This document shows positions 1 to 7,021 of a stretch of DNA of 46,743 nt, piece by piece. The position numbers and the translations under genes were made by a program. The notes beneath the pieces are model-generated. The model was not told where the DNA came from. It made no database searches and saw nothing but the letters and a program-made list of their open reading frames with translations. Positions within the stretch are counted from its first letter, which is position 1, and each line of letters starts with the position of its first letter. The stretch lies in assembly GCA_964371555.1 (NCBI GenBank), contig CAYJMQ010000011.1, positions 1 through 46,743 on the forward strand, read 5' to 3'. Source of the DNA: CAYJMQ01 sp964371555 (lineage in GTDB: Bacteria > Bdellovibrionota > JACOXK01 > 2-02-FULL-40-11).

Positions 1-3
1 AGC

Positions 4-53
4 GGAGATGCTTCGGGACTTCGTCCCTCAGCATGACTTTTTCAGCAGAATCT
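4..53 (-). repeat. Terminal copy of dispersed hairpin repeat (left end)
   Basis: These 50 bases are the exact reverse complement of 46694-46743 at the other end of the window, and two more bases match by continuation. The unit holds a perfect hairpin, GGGAC-TTC-GTCCC (15-27), inside an outer ATGCT/AGCAT pair (8-12 with 30-34). Relative to transcription it sits just after the 3' end of the HAD gene. The copy at the right end sits in the same relation to its gene. It is probably a multicopy intergenic repeat at which assembly stopped. Confidence 0.85.
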
Positions 54-67
54 AAGTAGGCGCCTTT

Positions 68-973
68 CTATTTCCAAAATACAAGCTCCTGCCACGCGGC
101 TTCCGTCAGGAAGCCGCGTAATTTTAGATCTTGAAGACTCTTGGCCAGTGTCCAGCCATCCCGCGGGTACTTAAGATTAAAGGAATTTGCGACACGCTGG
201 AAACCGTTTTTGGAGATCGCGCCCATTTCATAAAGCACTGCGGCAGTTTGCATATAATTTCGGGTCGGCACCAGCCGATTGCCAAAAATCCTGAATCGGT
301 CTAAATTGCCCAAATCGGAAGGCGAGGATGGCGAGATCAGATGGATAAAGATTCGCCGAACCACTTCTTCGCTCTTTTTTTCGACCTTTTCAAAAAGCGA
401 CAAAATCCGATCTATTTCTCTCGAATGCAGCCGCTGCGCGGAAAGACGGATCGCAAGATTCTCTTCATCTATCTTCGAGGAAAGAATATCCGCATACATT
501 GAATAAACTTCTGCATCAGACTCAAAATCATCCCCGAAAAGAATCTCTTTTGAAGAAGGGGGGAGATGGAGCCTGTGGTTTAAAAGTGACACAAGTTTAT
601 AGGCAAAATTATTTTTGAATCTCAGTTTTCCGACCTGGCTGCGCAGTTTGAAATAGTCTTTGAGAAAAATTCCATCATGCTGAACACCATCGAGAAGAAA
701 TTTCCCTTCCAGAACTTTTTTCAGGTAAACCGGACTTGCAGAAATAAAATAGATGGGAGAAATTTCAATATCCGGTCCCGGCCCTTTTCTTAATTCAAGG
801 AGCAGGTTTTTAACACCGGGGATACTCCGTTTATCAATCGAAAATTCAAATAAAATCTTTATAAACCCTTTTAGAGACTCAAAATTTGTGTTTAGGTAAG
901 TCTTGTCGACATCCCATATATAGAGGGTCTTATTAAAATCTTTGGGCAATACCCTGTAAATAAACTTTCTCAT
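68..973 (-). CDS. HAD-superfamily phosphatase, App1/DUF2183-like (putative phosphatidate phosphatase)
   Basis: This 301-residue protein has the HAD phosphatase motifs in order: DVD at 21-23 (nucleophile and general acid/base aspartates), FISAS at 76-80 (motif II Ser), a Lys near 105, and GDD...D at 147-153 (metal-binding acidic motif). The spacing and the 'GDDFESDAEVY' signature resemble the App1-like phosphatidate phosphatase family. The C-terminal ~110 residues are helical and unassigned. The ATG overlaps the gpsA stop as ATGA, so the two are translationally coupled. Because gpsA and a glycerol-phosphate acyltransferase lie upstream, a role in dephosphorylating phosphatidate or a related lipid phosphate is inferred. 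Another HAD substrate is possible. Confidence 0.7.
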   Translation of the reverse strand: MRKFIYRVLPKDFNKTLYIWDVDKTYLNTNFESLKGFIKILFEFSIDKRSIPGVKNLLLELRKGPGPDIEISPIYFISASPVYLKKVLEGKFLLDGVQHDGIFLKDYFKLRSQVGKLRFKNNFAYKLVSLLNHRLHLPPSSKEILFGDDFESDAEVYSMYADILSSKIDEENLAIRLSAQRLHSREIDRILSLFEKVEKKSEEVVRRIFIHLISPSSPSDLGNLDRFRIFGNRLVPTRNYMQTAAVLYEMGAISKNGFQRVANSFNLKYPRDGWTLAKSLQDLKLRGFLTEAAWQELVFWK

Positions 974-2040
974 AATCTATACTCAGGGATCGGATATTTG
1001 TTGATCAGCATATGTTGAATATCTGAAAGCCGCCTGCGGTCCTCCTCCCCCTCATATTTCGTTCGAACCGTCATCAAATCCCTGATAACATCCTGAATGC
1101 CTGCCCCCTCAAAAATCAACCGGTAAACACCTGCCGTAATTGGCATAAAAATATTAAATTTCTGAGAAAGCCCATAGACGGCCTCCGTCGCGTAGATCCC
1201 TTCAACCACCATTTTGATCTCTTTCAAAACCTCATCCATCTTTTTACCCGAAGCAATCATCCGACCAAACGTATTATTCCGGCTATGCGTGCTGTAACAG
1301 GTTGCTATGAGATCCCCAATTCCGGAAAGCCCCAGAAACGTCTCCGGATTGGCGCCAAAAAAGGCCCCATAACGGGAAATTTCCAAAATCCCCCGTGTAA
1401 TCAAAAAAGCCCTCGAATTATTTTCAAAACCGAGCCCCGCCGCCATCCCGGAGGCAATCGCAATAATATTTTTGAGCGCCCCCCCGATTTCAACCCCTTT
1501 TACATCCTTGTTTCCATAAACTTTAAAAAGAGGCTGCTGTAATACCATCATCACTTTTTCAATGACTTCCTGATAAGAGGAAGCAATCACAGCCCCTGAA
1601 GGATCGCCATGAATAATCTCTGCCGCAATATTGGGCCCGGAAAGCGCTCCCACTTTTTTACAGCAGGTCTCATCCATTAAGATTTCCGTCATCAGTTTAC
1701 AGCTTTTCGTTTCAATCCCCTTTGTGCAGCTTATCAGAAGCTGATCACCCCTTACGAAATTTCCAAGCTGGCAGCAAACTTCCCGAAACACTTTTGAAGG
1801 GACGGCAATAAAAATCAATTCGGCATCTTTTACCGCATCCCCGAGATCTGTGGTAGCCCGGACGGCGGGTGAGATTTTAAGATTTTTCGCGGATTTGGTA
1901 TTCGTATGTCTCTCACTGATTTCATGAACAATCTCTTTATTTCGTCCCCAAAGAATCGTGGATGTCCCGGCCTGTGCCAGCAGATGGGCAAGGGTTGTCC
2001 CCCAGTTTCCAGTCCCAAGCACGAGAGCGATTTTTTTCAT
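970..2040 (-). CDS. gpsA: Glycerol-3-phosphate dehydrogenase [NAD(P)+]
   Basis: It reduces dihydroxyacetone phosphate to sn-glycerol-3-phosphate, the backbone for phospholipids, in the cytoplasm. The N terminus has the Rossmann dinucleotide motif GTGNWG (9-14). The middle has the catalytic-Lys segment 'GALKNIIAIASGMAAGLG', followed by 'GLSGIGDLIATCYS' and the Arg/Asn substrate motif 'SRNNTFG', all diagnostic for GpsA. At 356 residues it is slightly longer than the usual 330-340. Its start overlaps the acyltransferase stop (ATGA, 2037-2040) and its stop overlaps the next start, which places it mid-operon between two lipid enzymes. Confidence 0.95.
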   Translation of the reverse strand: MKKIALVLGTGNWGTTLAHLLAQAGTSTILWGRNKEIVHEISERHTNTKSAKNLKISPAVRATTDLGDAVKDAELIFIAVPSKVFREVCCQLGNFVRGDQLLISCTKGIETKSCKLMTEILMDETCCKKVGALSGPNIAAEIIHGDPSGAVIASSYQEVIEKVMMVLQQPLFKVYGNKDVKGVEIGGALKNIIAIASGMAAGLGFENNSRAFLITRGILEISRYGAFFGANPETFLGLSGIGDLIATCYSTHSRNNTFGRMIASGKKMDEVLKEIKMVVEGIYATEAVYGLSQKFNIFMPITAGVYRLIFEGAGIQDVIRDLMTVRTKYEGEEDRRRLSDIQHMLINKYPIPEYRL

Positions 2041-3641
2041 TTTGTTCCCCGCATCATATCTTCCAGATTATAGCCAATCAGACGATTGTGATAATAGTAA
2101 AGCAGAAGCAGATCTCCGACATAGATTTTATCTCCCACACGATCAACTGTTTTTCGTCTGTGATAAGAGGCGAAAATCTTCAATGCCTCATTTAAAATAT
2201 CCTGGGTATCTTTTGATCTCATAGATGGGTCATAGACGATTCTCCCCTGATCATCGAGTTGCCGCAGTTCTGCAATCACGCGATCCATCGTTCGATAAAC
2301 ATCGCGAAGTTCAATCGGTTCCCCATAGGCATGCGTGCGAAGCAGTTTATAAATATCAAAATCGGGATGACGATCGGCAATCATTTCATAGAGAGTAAAC
2401 GCAACCAGATTTGTACTCAATACACGATTTTTCCGATGGTAAGTGTCGATCAAAACTTTTCCCAGTTCAGAGGTATAATTGCGATCCCGCTCCTCATCGA
2501 TCTTCACATGCCCATCTTTCAAAACATAGCGGGAAGCATCGATGAGACGGCCATGATGATCAACGGAACTTCCCTGTTCATCGACACGATTTCCAAACGG
2601 ATCGAGAGGGGCCGCCAGATGCACAAAGGTTTTGGAATTCAGATGAATATGGCTCTTGAGATAACTGAAAAGCCGCATCGGGCTTGAAAATTCATCATCT
2701 TCAATAATGTAGCGGGACTGACCGCTTGCCGCCAAAAAATCGCCTATTAAGGTTTCGGCTTCCAATGTCAAATGCGCGTTTATCGTAACAGGAATGATGT
2801 AAATATTCGGATTTTTTTTCGCGGTTTGAAGATTCCGAATGTAGGCGCGAAGGCCTGAACCGATAAGTCCCAATTTCAGTTTTTTCTCAACTGCCCCTGA
2901 ACGGCTCCGCGTCCCTCCCGGAAAAAAGAGATTATGAAAACCCATTTCAATTGATGTCGTCGCATATTCCTTGAGAACATCTTTATAAATTTGATGCACA
3001 CGAAGTCTATCGACTTTGTAGGCTCCCAAATTCTTCATAAAAAACCCGATGAATTTGTTATAAAAGAGATTCAGTCCGGCGCCGTACATAACCGGGGGGA
3101 GATCGATATAATGAAATACCGTCCCCAAAATGATCGAATCAAAATTACTGACATGGGTTGGAACCCAGATCAATGTCCCCCGCCCTGCCAGGCGCTTTAC
3201 CCATGAAATATCGCCGGAGATGATCAAATTTTCATTGATCAGCGATCCCCCCAAAGAAACAATGCGCCGGAAAGAGAGCGCGTTAAAAAGGAGATTTAAA
3301 AAAGGGGGAATAATTTTTGTCGCCGCCTGATAAACCAGAGGACTAAAATTCCCCACAATCTGATTCGCGTAGTGTTCAATCGATTCATGAATGAACCTTT
3401 GTCTTTCAAGAGGCGATCCCTTGAGGTAGCTCTGCTGATATTGTTCCCAATATCGAACCTTTCGCCATTTCCAAAACCGGTTTTCAACCTTTTCTGACCG
3501 CTTCTTCTCCCAATAGATCATCTCCTCCAGAAGCTGTTCACGGCGATCTTCGCGGATCGAAAGATATTCGTCGTAGACCCGTCGTACCACCTTCTCAAGA
3601 AGGAGACGTTTGTTTTCCTGATTAAAATTAAAAAGACTCAT
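2037..3641 (-). CDS. PlsB-like glycerol-3-phosphate / lysophosphatidate acyltransferase
   Basis: All four acyltransferase blocks are visible: HVSNFD (H-x4-D, motif I, about 163-168), GAYKVDR (motif II, about 206-212), FPGGTRSRSG (motif III, about 240-249) and IIPVTI (motif IV). It should transfer an acyl chain to glycerol-3-phosphate or lysophosphatidate at the membrane. It is longer (534 residues) than PlsC proteins and shorter than E. coli PlsB. Motif III has Gly where the canonical FPEGTRSR has Glu, possibly a subfamily trait. ATG 3641 is preferred over an in-frame TTG at 3650, and neither has a strong Shine-Dalgarno sequence. The 3' end overlaps gpsA, which makes its substrate. Confidence 0.85.
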   Translation of the reverse strand: MSLFNFNQENKRLLLEKVVRRVYDEYLSIREDRREQLLEEMIYWEKKRSEKVENRFWKWRKVRYWEQYQQSYLKGSPLERQRFIHESIEHYANQIVGNFSPLVYQAATKIIPPFLNLLFNALSFRRIVSLGGSLINENLIISGDISWVKRLAGRGTLIWVPTHVSNFDSIILGTVFHYIDLPPVMYGAGLNLFYNKFIGFFMKNLGAYKVDRLRVHQIYKDVLKEYATTSIEMGFHNLFFPGGTRSRSGAVEKKLKLGLIGSGLRAYIRNLQTAKKNPNIYIIPVTINAHLTLEAETLIGDFLAASGQSRYIIEDDEFSSPMRLFSYLKSHIHLNSKTFVHLAAPLDPFGNRVDEQGSSVDHHGRLIDASRYVLKDGHVKIDEERDRNYTSELGKVLIDTYHRKNRVLSTNLVAFTLYEMIADRHPDFDIYKLLRTHAYGEPIELRDVYRTMDRVIAELRQLDDQGRIVYDPSMRSKDTQDILNEALKIFASYHRRKTVDRVGDKIYVGDLLLLYYYHNRLIGYNLEDMMRGTK

Positions 3642-3662
3642 CTGACCCAAAAAAGATCGCCA

Positions 3663-4550
3663 TTAATCTGACGCCTGTTCTGAGAACGCTGCAAGCTCAG
3701 CGCTCCGGCTTTCTTTCTTTCTTCTCCCTTTAAAATAATGAAACAAAAGATAACCATCCACACTCATGACCGCCGCCATAATGCCATAAGCAAACCCGGC
3801 AGGGAAAACGTGCAGCGATACCAATAATCTCGCCAATCCAAAACTGACAATCCACGAATCAAAACTCATCGCAATCCTTCGAAAAGTCTCCGTTCCAATA
3901 TTGCGAACCACGGAAGCCCCAAAAGGAACCCCCAAAAGGATTCCAGGCAAAATCAAAAGAGAAAGAGTCACATGCATCTCTCTATAAAGCCCCAGATACA
4001 GATAGCAAGAAGCGGTCAATATCGCCTGAACAAACCGGATTAAACCCAGGGCCGCTTTAAAGTCGTTCTTGGAAAACCCCTGGTTATTTAGAAAAAGCGC
4101 GAGGGGCGGTCCCGAGATCGTTGTCAACGAATAGAGAAGACCGACGCCGATTCCCAACGGGGAAAGAAATCTTTTCTCTGAACGAATAGGCCACCGAACG
4201 CCGGCCGCCTGACAGACGATGAGCGGGATCAGCGCAACATAGGTAAACAATTTCAAAAACTCCGGACGAATATAAGAAAGCAGATAGCTCCCCAGAAAAA
4301 TCGCTGGAACCAATCCCCAAAAAATCGGGAGTACCCGTCGCCAGATATTTGGAAGGCTTTTTCGATGGATAAACAAGACATGGCCATTGAGAATAACTTC
4401 TACAATGACAAGAGCCGGGTTTAGAGTTTTATTCGTATAAAAAAGCAAGGCTACCGGGACGGTAACAGATGAAAAACCATACCCTAACGCGCCGTTTACG
4501 AAAGCGCCAACAAAGGTAATAAGAATGAGAATCAAGCTGTCAGGGGACAT
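3663..4550 (-). CDS. TauE/SafE (TSUP) family membrane permease
   Basis: The 295-residue protein has about eight hydrophobic segments. It starts with 'FVGAFVNGALGYGFSS', typical of the first half-repeat of sulfite exporter TauE/SafE family permeases. A second half-repeat with 'SGPPLALFLNNQGFSKNDF' follows near residue 145. The family moves small organic or sulfur anions across the inner membrane, but the substrate cannot be read here. It is the first gene of the minus-strand run (12-22 nt to the acyltransferase), but its sequence does not suggest lipid chemistry. The C terminus is charged. Confidence 0.85.
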   Translation of the reverse strand: MSPDSLILILITFVGAFVNGALGYGFSSVTVPVALLFYTNKTLNPALVIVEVILNGHVLFIHRKSLPNIWRRVLPIFWGLVPAIFLGSYLLSYIRPEFLKLFTYVALIPLIVCQAAGVRWPIRSEKRFLSPLGIGVGLLYSLTTISGPPLALFLNNQGFSKNDFKAALGLIRFVQAILTASCYLYLGLYREMHVTLSLLILPGILLGVPFGASVVRNIGTETFRRIAMSFDSWIVSFGLARLLVSLHVFPAGFAYGIMAAVMSVDGYLLFHYFKGRRKKESRSAELAAFSEQASD

Positions 4551-4652
4551 AAACTCTTTCAGCGGGGGAGAATAGCCTATGCGAGCCAGTATTGGCGAAG
4601 GATATTTTCCCCTTCATGGATGGATATTTGAAAATAAATGAATAAAACTGGG

Positions 4653-5324
4653 TCATAATCCCTGCATAATTTTTTGGGAGGCGACAAGAGCACGTCTCTC
4701 TATTTCTTCCCAATCGGCGTATACATCTTTAAGATTTTTATAATTTTTTAGGTCCGTTTGTGAAAGATCCCAAGGCTTGGGTTCGGCAAGTTGCACAATC
4801 AGTTGTTGAGTTATAGAAGTACCAGGTTCTTGTGGATAGCATTTGTCGAGAGAAGATAGAGCCCGAATGGCCTGTGATGTCCCCAGATGATCAAAAAGAG
4901 CAATGAAATCGATAAAATCCCGCGTCGTATTTCTTTTCACAATGAGATAGGCTTTGATTCGTAAAATCTCTTCTTGTGTGGGTATTTTCAGACCTCGGAC
5001 AATCGTTGTCTCCAAAGGTTTCATCCGAATTAATTGGCGAATGCCAGTCCGAACTCCCTGAAAATGGCCCAAAATGAGAACCGGAGGTTCTATCTTTTTT
5101 GTACTCCATCCAGATTCTTGTTCAACTTTTTTAAGCACTTCAGAAAAATACTTTTTAAGCTCAGGAAAAATATGATCAGCATCCAAAGAAAGTCGATGCC
5201 CTGCATGAAGGGCGGCTGCCGTGCCCCCAACCAAAATGCACTCAGGAAAATGTTTCTGAAATATCATTTGAGCTGAAAGGAGTCGCTCCCAAGTCTGAAT
5301 TTCTTTTTTCATTTTTTTCCTCAT
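4653..5324 (-). CDS. AbiEii/AbiGii-type nucleotidyltransferase (putative toxin)
   Basis: Residues 33-50 read GGT...LSLDAD, the Gly-Gly and Asp-x-Asp motif I of the minimal nucleotidyltransferase fold used by AbiEii-type toxins. Near 140-155 there is a Lys followed by 'KRNTTRDFIDF', matching the conserved K...RD..D block. At 223 residues it is shorter than classic AbiEii (~300). It overlaps its upstream partner by ATGA (5321-5324), a usual toxin-antitoxin arrangement. These enzymes usually modify nucleic acids such as tRNA with nucleotides. Toxicity here is inferred from family and context only. Confidence 0.7.
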   Translation of the reverse strand: MRKKMKKEIQTWERLLSAQMIFQKHFPECILVGGTAAALHAGHRLSLDADHIFPELKKYFSEVLKKVEQESGWSTKKIEPPVLILGHFQGVRTGIRQLIRMKPLETTIVRGLKIPTQEEILRIKAYLIVKRNTTRDFIDFIALFDHLGTSQAIRALSSLDKCYPQEPGTSITQQLIVQLAEPKPWDLSQTDLKNYKNLKDVYADWEEIERRALVASQKIMQGL

Positions 5325-5710
5325 AGCCTCCCTCCGCGGAGATTAACCAAAAGGCTATGCCATAAATTAGAGGCCCCATAGACATGAGCAGAGATCACGA
5401 CCTTCTCAAGGGATCTGGATGTTTCTCCAAAAGGATGTTCAGCAATCAAGTGATAAAGGTACCGCCATTCTTCTATCCGACCTTCGGCTAGGATTTCTTC
5501 CAAATAAACCGGATCTGTCCAACTGGCCACCTGAAGACGAACGCTTGGCATCATCTCATGTGTTTTTTCCTGTTTTCCCCAACGAATCCATGCGGCATGG
5601 GACGCAATCAGACTTCGCCGACCGGCCGATAGGCGCGCTGTTCGTTTCTCCCCACCCTGACGTCCCCAGTTCTCAAAGTATTCTCTGGTCTTTATGGATA
5701 GTTTCTTCAT
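5321..5710 (-). CDS. Small basic partner of AbiEii-like protein (putative antitoxin)
   Basis: This 129-residue protein begins with 'YFENWGRQGGEKRTARLS', then 'IASHAAWIRWGK'. This Gly/Arg-rich pattern with a terminal A-x-x-RW is seen in small DNA-binding-like proteins paired with nucleotidyltransferases. The C-terminal half is helical. Its ATG (5708-5710) falls about one base after the predicted transcription start of a consensus promoter, so the mRNA would be leaderless. The palindrome in that promoter suggests autoregulation. The antitoxin role is inferred from order and overlap. It is not a recognised AbiEi sequence. Confidence 0.65.
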   Translation of the reverse strand: MKKLSIKTREYFENWGRQGGEKRTARLSAGRRSLIASHAAWIRWGKQEKTHEMMPSVRLQVASWTDPVYLEEILAEGRIEEWRYLYHLIAEHPFGETSRSLEKVVISAHVYGASNLWHSLLVNLRGGRL

Positions 5711-5717
5711 ACATACT

Positions 5718-5747
5718 ATTATATGCTAAGGGGGTTAGCATTGTCAA
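5718..5747 (-). promoter_or_regulatory. Consensus sigma-70 promoter with palindromic operator in the spacer
   Basis: On the minus strand a perfect TTGACA (5742-5747) and a perfect TATAAT (5718-5723) are separated by 18 bases. The spacer contains a perfect inverted repeat, TGCTAA-CCCCC-TTAGCA (5724-5740). The predicted start (~5711) is next to the ATG at 5710. The -35 box begins one base past the CCA end of tRNA-Gly. A repressor bound to the palindrome would block RNA polymerase. Confidence 0.8.
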
Positions 5748-5748
5748 A

Positions 5749-5822
5749 TGGAGCGGGTGAGGGGAATCGAACCCCCGTCTCAAGCTTGGGAAGCTCGCAT
5801 TCTACCATTGAACTACACCCGC
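5749..5822 (-). tRNA. tRNA-Gly(CCC)
   Basis: The acceptor stem GCGGGTG (from 5822 down) pairs with CACCCGC (5759-5753), followed by discriminator T and an encoded CCA (5751-5749). The TTCGATT T-loop and the D-arm AGTTCAATGGTAGAA are intact. The anticodon loop TTCCCAA gives anticodon CCC, which reads GGG. Length is 74 nt. GGG glycine codons are common in this window. The toxin-antitoxin promoter starts directly beyond the 3' end. Confidence 0.95.
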
Positions 5823-6013
5823 ATGTGACAATCCACGTCATCCCACGCATAAAAAAAATCACAAAGTAACTTATGAATTTTATTGAAAAAACTCAATATA
5901 TTTTTCTGAGACGTTTATGAAATCTACATTTATGGAGAAAGGGATTCAGATCATTGTTTTATTTAACTTGCTGATATTTCATGATTTTTTCTATTTTTCG
6001 CCTATCGGCACCA

Positions 6014-6037
6014 AAATTGTATCTGAAATTGTATCAG
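6014..6037 (+). repeat. Tandem 12-bp direct repeat upstream of matrixin gene
   Basis: Two adjacent copies of AAATTGTATC(T/A)G (6014-6025 and 6026-6037) differ at one base and end 9 bases before the ATG at 6047. The position suits an operator or a structure affecting ribosome access. There is no good Shine-Dalgarno sequence between the repeat and the start. Confidence 0.6.
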
Positions 6038-6046
6038 TGAGATCGT

Positions 6047-6703
6047 ATGAAGCACCCGATGATCATTGGCACTATATTTTTAAAAATTGTTATCCTTCTC
6101 TTCTTTCTTATTTGGCTTATTTGGCTTACCGCTTGCGGTGAATCTGAAAATTCAGCCAGCTGTGATGCCGCAATCACAACCGGCTATCTGGCATCCAAAG
6201 ATTGCCAGATACTCAGCTGGAATAGCCTCCCCATTGTTTTGGCCAAAGACCCCTCGCTTCCGTCCGAGCTATCGATTGCCATTGATGAGGCTATTCAAAT
6301 CTGGGAGCTCAATACAGGGCTCAATCTTTTTGAGATCGTGGGGAGATCTTTAAATGCTAGTGGGAATGTTATCGAGCCGCGGAGCGGCGAGGCTTGGCTT
6401 TCAGAGCCAATTTCAGGAAAAACAGAAGAGCCGGCAAAAACAGTCTATCTTTATCGCGGCAATCGACTCATCGACTCTGATATGTTCTTTAACCAGGCCT
6501 TTCTCTTTTCATTGAACGGCACGGTTGACACTTTCGATGCCACGACAATCTGTCTCCATGAGTTAGGGCATGTTTTGGGGCTCGATCACGACAACGGCGC
6601 CTCACCCGAAATGAGCATCATGAACTCCCGCATCCAAAAAAACGAGGTGCGGCATTTAAGCGAGCGCGATATAGAGCGCGTTCGGAGATTGTATGGATTT
6701 TAG
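6047..6703 (+). CDS. Matrixin-like zinc metalloprotease, lipoprotein
   Basis: Residues 171-182 read HELGHVLGLDHD, the HExGHxxGxxHD zinc site of matrixin/metzincin peptidases with Glu172 as general base. 'MSIMNSRI' downstream supplies the Met-turn. The N terminus has a long hydrophobic stretch ending in the lipobox LTAC near residue 29, so the protein should be lipid-anchored outside the cytoplasm. At 218 residues it is little more than signal plus catalytic domain, with no obvious propeptide cysteine switch. It stands alone, with the tRNA divergent upstream. The substrate is unknown. Confidence 0.85.
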   Translation: MKHPMIIGTIFLKIVILLFFLIWLIWLTACGESENSASCDAAITTGYLASKDCQILSWNSLPIVLAKDPSLPSELSIAIDEAIQIWELNTGLNLFEIVGRSLNASGNVIEPRSGEAWLSEPISGKTEEPAKTVYLYRGNRLIDSDMFFNQAFLFSLNGTVDTFDATTICLHELGHVLGLDHDNGASPEMSIMNSRIQKNEVRHLSERDIERVRRLYGF

Positions 6704-7021
6704 GTCGACACCTCAAAATCCCCCCCCCATGATCAACTGATTTTCGCCTCAAAATCTTTTCGATTGAATAAATCAACCGCTACTTCCGATGACAAATTTT
6801 GATAGGGGGGTGTAGAGGAATTTTTCAAACTCTAAGCGGCTAATTTTATTATATTTTTTTATACTCCCCCCTTCTTTCCCTCTATCTCCCTTCTATTCCC
6901 ATACAGGCATCTGAGTTCAAAAGCAGTCGAGACTATAAAAAAATTCAATTATTTCAATAGATTACATCTGACACCCCCTTGGCATACGATTTGCTCTTTC
7001 TATTGACAGAAGGTATCGAAA
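6704..7021. other. Intergenic region with C9 tract, pyrimidine tract and sigma-54 promoter
   Basis: These 318 bases hold no credible gene. Visible are two copies of CCTCAAAATC (near 6711 and 6747), the first followed by a C9 run (about 6720-6728). An AT-rich stretch lies near 6840-6862, then a pyrimidine-rich stretch near 6863-6900. A sigma-54-type promoter lies at 6979-6995. The upstream part would have room for an enhancer-binding-protein site, but I could not identify a clear palindrome there. Confidence 0.6.
6979..6995 (+). promoter_or_regulatory. Candidate sigma-54 (RpoN) -24/-12 promoter
   Basis: TTGGCATACGATTTGCT fits the YTGGCAY-N5-TTGCW consensus. The invariant GG (6981-6982) and GC (6993-6994) are exactly 10 bases apart. 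The expected start, about 12 bases after the GC, gives a ~15-base leader containing AGAAGGT before the ATG at 7022. Such promoters need an ATP-driven activator, so the downstream outer-membrane protein is probably switched rather than constitutive. Confidence 0.7.

Noticed and set aside
4550..5822. Integrated island with att sites at tRNA-Gly
   Set aside because: I looked for a second copy of the tRNA 3' end near the module and found none, and there is no integrase. Adjacency alone is not enough.
5917..6141. Small open frame ahead of the matrixin gene
   Set aside because: It is in another frame, overlaps the matrixin signal peptide region, and its hydrophobic look comes from AT-rich sequence.
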